A stretch of 64,000 nucleotides of DNA from Actinoplanes sp. M2I2 (GTDB taxonomy: Bacteria > Actinomycetota > Actinomycetes > Mycobacteriales > Micromonosporaceae): contig NZ_JALPVJ010000019.1 of NCBI RefSeq assembly GCF_023544445.1, positions 1 through 64,000 of the forward strand. Direction: 5' to 3'. Made by a program: the position numbers and the translations under genes. The notes below the pieces were generated by a model. That model did not search any database and had not been told where the DNA came from. It saw only the letters and a list, made by a program, of their open reading frames with translations. Shown in pieces: positions 1 to 7,643 of this stretch (positions within the stretch are counted from its first letter, which is position 1; each line of letters opens with the position of its first letter).

Positions 1-454
1 CGACCTCGGCCGGGTCGACCACCAGCAGGCGGCGGCCCTGCGCGGTCAGCGCCGCTTCGACGTACTCGGCGCCGAAGCGGGCGAACCGGTCCCGGCGCTC
101 GACCACGATCGTCGACACGGCCGGGTCACGCAGCAAGGCGAGGAACTTCTTCCGGTGCCCGTTCAACGCGGAACCGACTTCGGTGACCACCCGGTCAACG
201 CCGAGCTTCTGACTAGTGGCCCACACGGTCACCCGGGCGACCTGCCGTTCCAGATCCGGCTTCTAATCGGCCGACGACACCCGGGCGTACACCACGGTCT
301 GCCGGGCTACGGCCGACGTTCCGGTAACCGGCTCGCCGACCATGATGAGGCGGCCGATCCGGTAGGTGGGAACGGGCAGCGTCCCGGCCGCGTACTGCCG
401 CCGAGCGGTGATGTACGCGATGCCGGTCGACGCCGCCCATTCCTTGAGGTTCAC
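1..454 (-). pseudogene. IS607-family serine recombinase (TnpA), nonsense-mutated and cut by the window edge
   Basis: Reading leftwards from a GTG at 454, the first 63 codons give a MerR-like helix-turn-helix (KEWAASTGIAYITARR) and then the start of the serine-recombinase fold, VVYARVSSAD. In this family that catalytic serine motif is normally followed by QK. Here the Gln codon is TAG (263-265). The frame resumes at once with KPDLERQVARV and continues open to base 1, including VVERRDRFARFG, which is typical of the resolvase domain. A single C-to-T change therefore explains the break. IS607 elements lack terminal inverted repeats and usually carry tnpB downstream, which would lie left of this window. 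The element is presumably immobile on its own. Confidence 0.85.
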
Positions 455-677
455 GCGAGCATCATAGCCGCCTTAAGAGCGCCAAAGATGCACGAAGCGC
501 CAACAGCTAGCCGCCCCTTGGACGAACGAGCGCTGTTGAGCTATTCGGCTCTGCTATGACGCCATGTCGACTCGCCACCGGATCAACGAAGTTCTTCCGA
601 AACATGCACCCATTGTTCCACGACTAGTTGATGCATGACTAGTAGCGAGGTGCGATCGAGGCGAAGCAGCGAAGTGG

Positions 678-1457
678 TCAGCCGGGCAGGGTCACGCGGA
701 CGGGGTAGTGGTCGGAGGCGAACTCGGTCTCGTCGCCGCGGACGACGGTCATGTCGGTGGCCCTGCCGGCCAGGGAAGGGCTGGTCAGCACGTAGTCGAG
801 GCGCATGCGGGAGAACTCGCGGCCGCCGCCCTCGGTGGTGGGGACCGTGAGCGGGGAGCCGGAGCCGGCCACGGGCCACAGGTCGACGAAGCCGGCGTCG
901 AGGAAGGCGCCGACCGCGCGGGTGTCGGCCGAGCCGTCGGCGGCCAGGTGGCGGGCCCGCAGGAAGCCGGGCTGCGGGGCCAGGGTGGCGGTGTGGTCGG
1001 TGCCCGGGTCGAGGCCGTTGAGGTCGCCGGCGACCACCGTGGGGACCTTGTCGGGGCGGTAGCGCGCGGCCAGCCAGATCGCCTCCCGCATGCGGCGGTA
1101 CGGGGAGAACGGGTTGAGGTGGGTGCTCACGATGCGCAACGGGCCGGTGGAGGTGGCGACCGTGACGACCGCGGCGGCGTGGTGCAGGCGCCAGCGGACC
1201 TCGGTTCGTTCGAGGATCTCGAGCGGTGGGCGCACGAGCACGGCGACCGGCTGGCCGAGGAACGAGCGGGCCAGGTGCGGCACCAGGCCGGTCGCGTCGG
1301 CGACCTGGTGCAGCACGCGGCCGCTGTCGCGGTCGAAGTCGCGCAGCTCCTGCAGGGCCAGCAGGTCCGGTTGCTCGCGCCGGAGCACGGCGGTGATCGC
1401 GTCGAGCCGGCCCTTGCCGCCGGTCTTGATGTTCCAGGTGAGGAAGCGCAGCGTCAC
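678..1457 (-). CDS. endonuclease/exonuclease/phosphatase (EEP) family protein
   Basis: This 259-residue protein has the EEP signatures in order: WNIK near residue 8, the metal-binding LQELRD (Glu about 37), THLNP near 113, GDLNG near 145, LDYVL near 219 and the terminal SDHYPV with catalytic Asp-His near 248. Family members hydrolyse phosphodiester or phosphomonoester bonds in nucleic acids, inositol phosphates or sphingomyelin. No signal peptide is visible, so the substrate is open. The GTG start at 1457 is preceded by GGAG at a 7-nt distance. It lies 28 nt after the PAP2 gene and appears to be the last gene of the minus-strand operon that begins at 4947. That context favours a phospholipid-derived or inositol-phosphate substrate over DNA, but this is inference. 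Confidence 0.85.
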   Translation of the reverse strand: MTLRFLTWNIKTGGKGRLDAITAVLRREQPDLLALQELRDFDRDSGRVLHQVADATGLVPHLARSFLGQPVAVLVRPPLEILERTEVRWRLHHAAAVVTVATSTGPLRIVSTHLNPFSPYRRMREAIWLAARYRPDKVPTVVAGDLNGLDPGTDHTATLAPQPGFLRARHLAADGSADTRAVGAFLDAGFVDLWPVAGSGSPLTVPTTEGGGREFSRMRLDYVLTSPSLAGRATDMTVVRGDETEFASDHYPVRVTLPG

Positions 1458-1485
1458 GACTCGGCTCCGGGAGTGAGAGGGGCGG

Positions 1486-2955
1486 TCACGCCGGCACCGG
1501 ACGGTGGTCGCGGACCTCGTGGGCCTCGTCGGCGGCCTCGGTGACCGTCTCGGCGCGGGCGTTCGGGCGGATGATCAGGTAGAGGGCGCCGATCCAGCAG
1601 GCCGTGAGCAGCGTCGCCCCCAGGACGTCGGTCGGGTGGTGCATGCCGCGGTACATGCGGGACAGCGCCACCAGCGCCGGCATCAGGAAAGCCAGCACCG
1701 GGAACACCCAGCGCCACCACTGGTGGATGCGGGGCATGCAGACGACCGCGATCGCCACCCACAGGCACATGGTGGCGGCGATGTGACCGGACGGGAACGA
1801 CGAGGTCGGCATCTGGCCGTCCAGCTGGTCGACCGACGGGCGGGCGCGGCCGGTCGCGGCGGCGGCGCAGAGGAAGAGCGTGAGCTCGCCGATCATGGTC
1901 AGCACGATGAAGACGACCGGGCGCCACTGCCGCCACAGCGCCAGCGCGAGCGGGCAGAAGACCAGGCAGACGATGAGGACGGCGTGCGTGTCACCGGCCT
2001 TGGAGGCCAGCCAGCTGAGGTGGTCGAGCTGCTCGGTGCGGAACGTCTGGAGCCAGCGGGGCACCCCGTCGTCGAACGAGGGCTCCCAGCGCGTCACGGC
2101 GTACCCGACGAAGTAGAGGACCCCGAACGTGAACACCCAGCCGACCAGGATCTCGGCGCCCTTGGCCCACGGGTGCGGCAGCACCGCGCCCTCGGCGGGC
2201 GCGGGCACGAGGTCGTCGGCGGCGTCGGGGTCGAGGCCGTCGGTCACCGGCGGCACCGGGTGACCGGCCTCGCGGCGCCAGACCCGGAACGCGTACGCGG
2301 TGATGCTGATCCAGGCCAGGCCGAGCATCCAGCCGGCCAGGACGTCGGAGAGGAAGTGCACGCCGAGCGCGATGCGGGTCAGGCCGACGGCCACGACCAC
2401 GATCGCCGCCACCGACAGGATCCAGCCCTTGTGACGGCCGCGGGTGGCCGAGAGCAGGACGAGCGCCAGCATCCCGTACACAATGGTCGCCCCGAGGGTG
2501 TGACCGCTCGGGAAGCTGTTGCCACCGCCGTAGGCGATCGGGTCGGTCACGACCGGGCGCACCCGGCCGACGAGCGCCTTGAGCGACGGGTCGAGCACCA
2601 CCGCGCCGAGACCGGTGACCGCCAGGTAGAGCGCCAGGCGCGGCAGACGGCGGATCAGCAGCAGCAGGACCGCCATGACGACCAGGGGCACCAGCACGCC
2701 CCGGCCGCCGGCCGAGGTGATCGTGGTCAGCACCTTGACCACCGCGGGGTGCGGCGCGACCAGGTCGTTGAGACCGGAGGCGATCGACTGGTCGAGGCGG
2801 CGCAGCGGGCTCCAGTTGGCCCGCACGAGCAGCAGCAACAAGCCGAAGGCGAGGCCGGCGACCACGACCGCGGCCAGGCCGGCGACGCTGCGCTCGGCGA
2901 AGTGCCGGACTGGCGCCCAGCCGGTGCGTTCGACCACCCGGTTGTCGTCGGTCAC
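1486..2955 (-). CDS. integral membrane protein with two tandem PAP2 phosphatase domains
   Basis: The 489-residue protein carries two PAP2 (type 2 phosphatidic acid phosphatase) domains one after the other. The first has the family motifs GRVRP, SFPSGH and TRIALGVHFLSD. The second has GRARP, SFPSGH and SRMYRGMHHPTD. Both keep the catalytic histidines, and many hydrophobic segments surround them. PAP2 enzymes remove phosphate from lipid phosphates such as phosphatidate or undecaprenyl diphosphate at the membrane. A single domain of about 200 residues is usual, so the duplication is notable. The start is a GTG at 2955, chosen because AAGGAG lies 6 nt upstream. The open frame continues further upstream only as an overlap with the YihY gene. 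It sits 38 nt after that gene in the same operon. Confidence 0.88.
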   Translation of the reverse strand: MTDDNRVVERTGWAPVRHFAERSVAGLAAVVVAGLAFGLLLLLVRANWSPLRRLDQSIASGLNDLVAPHPAVVKVLTTITSAGGRGVLVPLVVMAVLLLLIRRLPRLALYLAVTGLGAVVLDPSLKALVGRVRPVVTDPIAYGGGNSFPSGHTLGATIVYGMLALVLLSATRGRHKGWILSVAAIVVVAVGLTRIALGVHFLSDVLAGWMLGLAWISITAYAFRVWRREAGHPVPPVTDGLDPDAADDLVPAPAEGAVLPHPWAKGAEILVGWVFTFGVLYFVGYAVTRWEPSFDDGVPRWLQTFRTEQLDHLSWLASKAGDTHAVLIVCLVFCPLALALWRQWRPVVFIVLTMIGELTLFLCAAAATGRARPSVDQLDGQMPTSSFPSGHIAATMCLWVAIAVVCMPRIHQWWRWVFPVLAFLMPALVALSRMYRGMHHPTDVLGATLLTACWIGALYLIIRPNARAETVTEAADEAHEVRDHRPVPA

Positions 2956-2993
2956 GTCGGACTCCTTGTCGGGGTTGGGGATGTGGCCCCGCT

Positions 2994-3989
2994 TTACCCG
3001 GACCGCTTCGCGCGTACACCGCGGGCCGGATCGGCCTCGGGCTCCCAGCGGTCGCGCTTGGCCGGGCGGGGGGCGCCGACCCGGGCCGCCTCGAGCTGCG
3101 CCGCGAAGGAGAGGCCCAGGAACAGCGCTATCCCGGTCAGGTTGGCCCACAGCAGCAGCGCCATGATCGCGGTCAGCGGACCGTAGGTGGCGCCGAAGCC
3201 CTCGCCGAAACGCACGTACCCGGCCAGCAACAGGCTGGCCAGCCACCACAGGACGGTCGCCAGACCGGCGCCGAACAGCAGCCAGGACAGGCCGGGCTGG
3301 TGCCGGCGCGGGGAGTACTTGAAGAGCACGGCGACCGCGAAGACGATCAGCACCAGGCTCAACGGCCAGCGTATGAAGTCCCAGGCCACCCGCGCGTCCT
3401 CGGCCCACGCCCAGTGCCGGGCGGCCGCGTCGCCGAACGGCCGGCCGGCGACCAGCAGCAGGAAGCCGAACAGCGCGGGAAGCCCGGCGACCGCGGCCAG
3501 GACGGTGGCCCGGATGTACTTGAACAGCGCCGGCCGGTCGCGCTCGACGCCGTAGATCCGGTTCGCGCCCCGCTCGATCTGCGAGACCGCCGTGGTCAGC
3601 GCGAGCAGGCCGGTGATCAGACCGAGCGTCAGCGCGACCTCGCCGGCGTCGCTGCTGCCCTCGGTGTCCTCCAGCAGCTCGCTCACCAGCGGGTCGCTGG
3701 CCCCCGGGGTCAGTCCCAGGATCGTCTCGGCCACGACCCGGCCACCGTCCTCGGCGCCGAGGTCGGCCGCCAGCCCGGAGAGCGCGATGAGGAACGGCAC
3801 GATCGCCAGGCAGAGCTGGAACGCGAACGCCCGCGCGTGGCTGAAGCCGTCGCCGTAGCGGAACCGGACGAACGCGTCGCGCAGCAGCGGCCAGCGACCG
3901 TAACGCCACAAGGCGTGGACGGCGTCGTCCGCCGAGAGCTCGTCCCCGCTCATGTCGCGGGTCTGCGGAACGGGCTCCGTACTACTCAC
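2994..3989 (-). CDS. YihY/BrkB-family inner membrane protein
   Basis: This 331-residue membrane protein matches the YihY/virulence factor BrkB family. After a polar N-terminus comes a hydrophobic helix (FAFQLCLAIVPFLIALSG), then the family's characteristic central region with an RGANRIYG segment and four to five further helices. The family was once called ribonuclease BN, but that assignment was corrected and its function is uncertain. I chose the GTG at 3989, which has GAGG about 6 nt upstream and overlaps the end of the kinase gene by 8 nt. This suggests translational coupling. An ATG at 3953 (MSGDEL) is the alternative and has no clear ribosome site. Its place between a lipid kinase and a PAP2 protein suggests an envelope lipid role. 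Confidence 0.85.
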   Translation of the reverse strand: MSSTEPVPQTRDMSGDELSADDAVHALWRYGRWPLLRDAFVRFRYGDGFSHARAFAFQLCLAIVPFLIALSGLAADLGAEDGGRVVAETILGLTPGASDPLVSELLEDTEGSSDAGEVALTLGLITGLLALTTAVSQIERGANRIYGVERDRPALFKYIRATVLAAVAGLPALFGFLLLVAGRPFGDAAARHWAWAEDARVAWDFIRWPLSLVLIVFAVAVLFKYSPRRHQPGLSWLLFGAGLATVLWWLASLLLAGYVRFGEGFGATYGPLTAIMALLLWANLTGIALFLGLSFAAQLEAARVGAPRPAKRDRWEPEADPARGVRAKRSG

Positions 3990-4947
3990 GGGCGGCCTCG
4001 CGGATTTCCTCGGCCGCCTCCGCGGCGTTGCTCGCGTCGTACGCCAGGTCGGGGTCGCCCGCCGGGCGGGGAACACTGAGCAGCAGGGCCCGGGGCTTGA
4101 TCGAGATCTTGAGGGTGCGGCCCGGCTCGATGAGGTCGCCGTCGAGCTGCCGGGGCTGGGCCGAGCGGGCCTGGATCTCGACGTGCTCGGCGGTGTAGGT
4201 CTCCATCAGCGGCACCCGCTTGCGGCGACGGACCACGCCCCACGCCAGCGACACCCAGTGACCCAGGTTGCTCGGGCTCAGGATGGCGACGTCGAGCTTG
4301 CCGTCGGCCGGGTCGGCCTCGGTCAGCAGCGTCACGCCGCCCTGCAGCCGCCCGACATTGCCGACGATCACCGATCGCGGGCGCCGGGGCATCACCTTGC
4401 CGCCGTCGAGCACGATCCGTACCCGCATCGGCCGTTCCCGCAGCGCCTTGACCCCGCCGCCGATGTAGGCCAGCCAGCCGATCCGCTTCTTGGCCTCGTC
4501 GGAGGTCTTCTCCAGCATCTGCGCGTCGAAGCCCATGCCGGCCATCACCGCGAAGCACCGGTTCTCGACGACGCCCACGTCGATCCGCCGGCGGCCGCCC
4601 TCGAGCGCCACCTCCACGCCCGTGGCCGGGTCGGTGCCGAGACCCAGGTTGGCCGCCAGCAAATTGCCGGTGCCGGCCGGGAGCACGGCCATGGTCACGT
4701 CGGAACCGGCGAGCGCGGTCACGACCGCCATCACGGTGCCGTCGCCGCCACAGGCGAAGACGAGCTCGGCCCCGTCCCGTACGGCCTGGTGGGTCTGTCC
4801 TTCGCCCGGGTCCTCGGGGGTGGTCTCGTACCAGGTGGGCTCGGGCCATCCGGCGTTCGCCACGCCCTCCTCGATGATCCGGTGGAGATGGTCCATGTCG
4901 GGCACCTTGGTGGGGTTCACGACTACGGCACTGCGGGGTCCAGTCAC
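3982..4947 (-). CDS. diacylglycerol kinase catalytic domain protein (lipid kinase)
   Basis: The 321-residue protein opens with VVVNPTK and has the nucleotide-binding signature FACGGDGTVMAVV near residue 90, followed by LPAGTGNLLAANLG. Both are diagnostic of the DAGK/sphingosine-kinase/YegS fold. Such kinases phosphorylate diacylglycerol or related lipids with ATP. The C-terminal half carries the usual beta-sandwich (VGNVGRLQGG, DGKLDVAIL). It is the first gene of a four-gene minus-strand run with YihY, tandem PAP2 and EEP genes. A kinase and a phosphatase acting on lipid phosphates in one operon suggests a phosphorylation/dephosphorylation cycle. It diverges from the MBL gene at 4998 across about 50 bp. 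The stop overlaps the next start by 8 nt. Confidence 0.9.
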   Translation of the reverse strand: MTGPRSAVVVNPTKVPDMDHLHRIIEEGVANAGWPEPTWYETTPEDPGEGQTHQAVRDGAELVFACGGDGTVMAVVTALAGSDVTMAVLPAGTGNLLAANLGLGTDPATGVEVALEGGRRRIDVGVVENRCFAVMAGMGFDAQMLEKTSDEAKKRIGWLAYIGGGVKALRERPMRVRIVLDGGKVMPRRPRSVIVGNVGRLQGGVTLLTEADPADGKLDVAILSPSNLGHWVSLAWGVVRRRKRVPLMETYTAEHVEIQARSAQPRQLDGDLIEPGRTLKISIKPRALLLSVPRPAGDPDLAYDASNAAEAAEEIREAARE

Positions 4948-4997
4948 GGCGACAGTGTGCCCGGGTCCGGTGGGGATCGAAACTCTCCTTCTGTACC

Positions 4998-5780
4998 GTG
5001 AAAAGCGTGAGTACGACTTCGGTCACCTGGTGGGGTCACAGCACCGTGTGGCTTTCCGACTCCGGCACCACCCTGCTGACCGACCCGGTGCTCACCGGCC
5101 GGGTGGCTCACCTGCGGCGGATGGCCGGTCCGACGCCCGCGCTGCCCGGCGTCCCCGACGCGGTGCTGCTGTCCCACCTGCACGCCGACCACTTCCACGC
5201 CGCGTCCCTGCGCAAGCTGGGCGGCACCCCCCGGCTGATCGTGCCGCGCGGCGCCGCCGGGTTCGTGGCCAAGTGCCTGGGCGCCGAGGCGGCCGCCCGC
5301 ACGGTCGAGCTGGGGCCCGGCGACGAGACGGCCGTGGGTTCCGTACGGGTTCGCGCGGTGCGGGCGGCCCACGACGGTGGGCGCGGTCCGTGGTCCCGCG
5401 AGCGCGCGATGGCCATCGGGTTCGTCGTCGAGGGCGAGGCCCGCACGTGGTTCGCGGGTGACACCGGGCTGTTCGACGAGATGAACGAACTGGCCCCGCT
5501 CGACCTGGCCCTGATCCCGGTCGGCGGCTGGGGTCCCACGCTCGGCTCGGAGCACCACCTCGACGCGGCGGACGGCGCCGAGGCCCTGCGCCGGGCCAAG
5601 GCGGCCTGGGCGGTGCCGGTCCACTACGGCACGCTGTGGCCGGTCGGCCTGGGCCGGGTCCGCTCCCACATGTTCCGCGACCCCGGCGAGGAGTTCGCCC
5701 GTGTCGCGCAGCGCACCGCCCCCGACTCGCGGGTGCGCGTGCTCGCGCAGGGTGAGACCTTGACGGTCGAACCCGCGTGA
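4998..5780 (+). CDS. MBL-fold (UlaG-like) metallo-hydrolase
   Basis: The 260-residue protein begins WWGHSTVWL and contains HLHADHFH near residue 58, the HxHxDH metal site of the metallo-beta-lactamase superfamily. GDTG near 155 and a late VHYGTLWP histidine complete the site. The WWGHST opening is typical of the UlaG/NAPE-PLD-like branch, which includes phosphodiesterases and lactonases. No signal peptide is seen, so it should act in the cytoplasm. GTG at 4998 is the outer start and GTG at 5007 is nearly as good; neither has a strong ribosome site. Its stop overlaps the DedA start by 4 nt, so the two are probably co-translated. The substrate cannot be read from the sequence. Confidence 0.85.
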   Translation: MKSVSTTSVTWWGHSTVWLSDSGTTLLTDPVLTGRVAHLRRMAGPTPALPGVPDAVLLSHLHADHFHAASLRKLGGTPRLIVPRGAAGFVAKCLGAEAAARTVELGPGDETAVGSVRVRAVRAAHDGGRGPWSRERAMAIGFVVEGEARTWFAGDTGLFDEMNELAPLDLALIPVGGWGPTLGSEHHLDAADGAEALRRAKAAWAVPVHYGTLWPVGLGRVRSHMFRDPGEEFARVAQRTAPDSRVRVLAQGETLTVEPA

Positions 5781-6385
5781 CCGCCACCCTGGGCACCCTG
5801 GCCTGGCTCTTCGCGGTGGTGGCGTTCGGCGCGATCATCCCGATCGTCCCGACCGGCGCCGCGGTCAGCGGGGCCGCCGCGCTGGCCTTCCACGAGCAGC
5901 ACCCGGTTCTCATCGTGTTCGTGATCGCGGCCGGGGCCGCCGGGGCGTACGTGGGCGACCTGGTCATGTACGCGATGTGCCGGGTCGGCGGCGAGAAGCT
6001 GGCCAAGCGCCTGCGCTGGCTGCGCGACGAGGAACACCTGGTGTCGGTCAAGGAGAAGCTGCGGCAGCGGGAGATCCCGGTGCTGCTGGTCTCCCGCCTG
6101 ATCCCCGGTGGCCGGGTGCCGGTGCTGCTGGCCGCGGCCTTCCTGGGCATGCCCTGGCGTACGTTCGTGGTGGCCAACGCCCCGGCCTGCGCGCTGTGGT
6201 CGGTCGTCTACGCCGGCATCGGCGTGGCCGGCGGCTCGATCTTCCCCGAGCCGTGGGAGGGCGTGGTCGCGGCCGTCCTGCTGATCCTGATCATCAACCA
6301 GACCGTCTCGTGGATCACCAAGCGCCGCGAGGCCCGCGCCGCCGCCGCGGCCGCAGCCGCTAATACTTCAAATGCTGGCGCGTGA
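5777..6385 (+). CDS. DedA-family membrane protein
   Basis: This 202-residue protein has the hydrophobic layout of the DedA/SNARE-associated (VTT) family. An N-terminal re-entrant region reads FGAIIPIVPTG. It is followed by GAYVGDLVMYAMCR, the basic amphipathic stretch FLVSRLIPGGRVPVLLAA with the family's key arginines, and a C-terminal helix. DedA proteins are implicated in flipping or recycling of undecaprenyl phosphate and phospholipids. That would fit the neighbouring lipid kinase and PAP2 genes across the divergent promoter. The GTG start overlaps the MBL stop (GTGA). The C-terminus is alanine-rich. Its last 26 nt overlap the 3' end of the convergent serine hydrolase gene. Confidence 0.88.
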   Translation: MTATLGTLAWLFAVVAFGAIIPIVPTGAAVSGAAALAFHEQHPVLIVFVIAAGAAGAYVGDLVMYAMCRVGGEKLAKRLRWLRDEEHLVSVKEKLRQREIPVLLVSRLIPGGRVPVLLAAAFLGMPWRTFVVANAPACALWSVVYAGIGVAGGSIFPEPWEGVVAAVLLILIINQTVSWITKRREARAAAAAAAANTSNAGA

Positions 6386-7319
6386 GCTTCGCGACCTTCT
6401 GAACCATGGCGATGCCGCCTGACATGCCCGCGTTGTCGTGCGACAGGACGGCGATCGAGACGTCGGTGCCCGGCCCGGTGACGCGCCCGACCGAGTTGAT
6501 GATCCAGCGGTAGTTCTCGGTCGAGCGGGACAGCCAGCCGTTCTTCACGGTGAACTTCTCGCCGCCGCGGGCCACCGCCGGAACGCCCCAGTCCTGGCTG
6601 CCGTCGACCGTGCTCATCAGCGTGTAGGCCAGCTTGCGGGAGCCGGCGTCCAGCGGGCCCGACGTGTCGACCAGCTCGGACAGCAGCTTGACCTGGTCGT
6701 TCACGGTAGTGCGGGTCAGACCCCAGGCGCTGTTGACCCTGGTCGCGGTCAGGCCGAGCCGCTTGTTGCAGGCACCCACCCCGGAGGCCCGGCCGAGCCT
6801 CGAGAACAGCGACGTGGTGGCGTCGTTGTCGCTGAGCCGGATCATGCGCTTGGCCAGCGCCAACTCGGTGGCGGTGAGGTCGCGGCGGGAGTCCTGGGCC
6901 TTGAGCAGCAGACAGGCGAGCACCTGCACCTTGACCACGCTGGCGGTCTCGTACGCCGCGGCGCCCCGGAACGAGTAGCGCTGGCCGGTGCGGCGGTCGA
7001 GCACGGCGACGGAGAACTCGGGAGCCGACGCGGCGTACTTCTTCAGCGCCGCGTCGAGCGCCTTGACCCGGGCGGCCCGGATCTCGGGCGCGCTGGGGCC
7101 GGTGGGAGTCGGGGCGGCCGTCGTCGCCGGCGGTGGCGGGGCCGGGGCACTGGGCCCGGGGGCCGCGCGGGCCCCGGTGCCGCTGAACGTCCCGGCCAGC
7201 GGGACCCCGCCGCCGCCGGAATCGCGCATCATGCCGGCGCCGACCAAACCCGCACCCCCGAGGACTCCCACCGTCGCGATGGCCAGAATCCAGTTTCGCG
7301 TACGTCGCACGCCTGCCAT
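6360..7319 (-). CDS. exported serine hydrolase of the class A beta-lactamase fold
   Basis: The 319-residue protein starts with a basic stretch and a hydrophobic segment (WILAIATVGVLGGAGLVGAG), either a signal peptide or an anchor, then a proline/alanine-rich linker. The catalytic domain has SVVK (Ser-x-x-Lys) near residue 140, SDND near 170 and a late VKNGW in place of the canonical KTG. This is the penicillin-binding/beta-lactamase fold. The altered KTG triad makes a true beta-lactamase less certain, and an envelope serine hydrolase is the safer name. The ATG at 7319 has GAGGAAC upstream. The frame also stays open upstream through an 11-bp repeat array, but that extension is repetitive and unlikely to be coding. 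Confidence 0.85.
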   Translation of the reverse strand: MAGVRRTRNWILAIATVGVLGGAGLVGAGMMRDSGGGGVPLAGTFSGTGARAAPGPSAPAPPPPATTAAPTPTGPSAPEIRAARVKALDAALKKYAASAPEFSVAVLDRRTGQRYSFRGAAAYETASVVKVQVLACLLLKAQDSRRDLTATELALAKRMIRLSDNDATTSLFSRLGRASGVGACNKRLGLTATRVNSAWGLTRTTVNDQVKLLSELVDTSGPLDAGSRKLAYTLMSTVDGSQDWGVPAVARGGEKFTVKNGWLSRSTENYRWIINSVGRVTGPGTDVSIAVLSHDNAGMSGGIAMVQKVAKLTRQHLKY

Positions 7320-7369
7320 AGTGCCGTGTTCCTCGCAACTATGGGCGCCCCCGGGTGCCTTACCCCCAG

Positions 7370-7579
7370 ATTGACTCCGGCTCGACTCGGGCTCGACTCG
7401 GGCTCGACTCCAGCTCAACTCCAGCTCGATTCCGGCTCTACTCGGGCTTGACTCCGGCTCAACTCCAGCTCGACTCGGGCGCGGCTCCCGGCGCGACTCG
7501 GGCTTGAAGTCGGCTCGACTCGGGCTTGAAGTCGGCTCGACTCGGGCTTGAAGTCGGCTCGACTCGGGCTCGAAGTCGG
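7370..7579. repeat. array of about 19 tandem 11-bp repeats in a divergent promoter region
   Basis: The 324-bp gap between the serine hydrolase (start 7319, minus) and the coiled-coil gene (start 7644, plus) is mostly filled by direct repeats of CTCGACTCGGG and variants such as CTCAACTCCAG and CTTGAAGTCGG. The period is exactly 11 bp apart from one 12-bp unit at 7480-7491. From about 7503 two unit types alternate, giving a 22-bp higher-order period. Eleven base pairs is close to one helical turn, so equivalent bases face nearly the same side of the DNA. It could be a phased binding array, a curved segment or simply slippage-expanded sequence. Confidence 0.9.
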
Positions 7580-7643
7580 CTGACGACGCGCTCACGAGGA
7601 GTGATCATGGGCCGGGCGTGACGACTTGGCGCATGATGGGGTC

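Noticed and set aside
601..650. Repeated GACTAGT near 625-645 as an insertion-element end
   Set aside because: Two short direct copies in a small gap are not enough, and IS607 elements have no terminal repeats that would support it.
1486..3909. A single 807-codon minus-strand frame covering both the PAP2 and YihY regions
   Set aside because: Its upstream half is an out-of-frame translation of the YihY gene, which has the real family match. A GTG with AAGGAG at 2955 marks the PAP2 start.
7370..7579. Origin-type iteron array
   Set aside because: The period is suggestive, but there are no DnaA boxes, no replication gene and no AT-rich melting region nearby.
7320..7595. N-terminal extension of the serine hydrolase through the 11-bp repeats
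   Set aside because: The repeats happen to lack stops in this frame, the added peptide is low-complexity, and the ATG at 7319 has a ribosome site followed by a normal signal segment.
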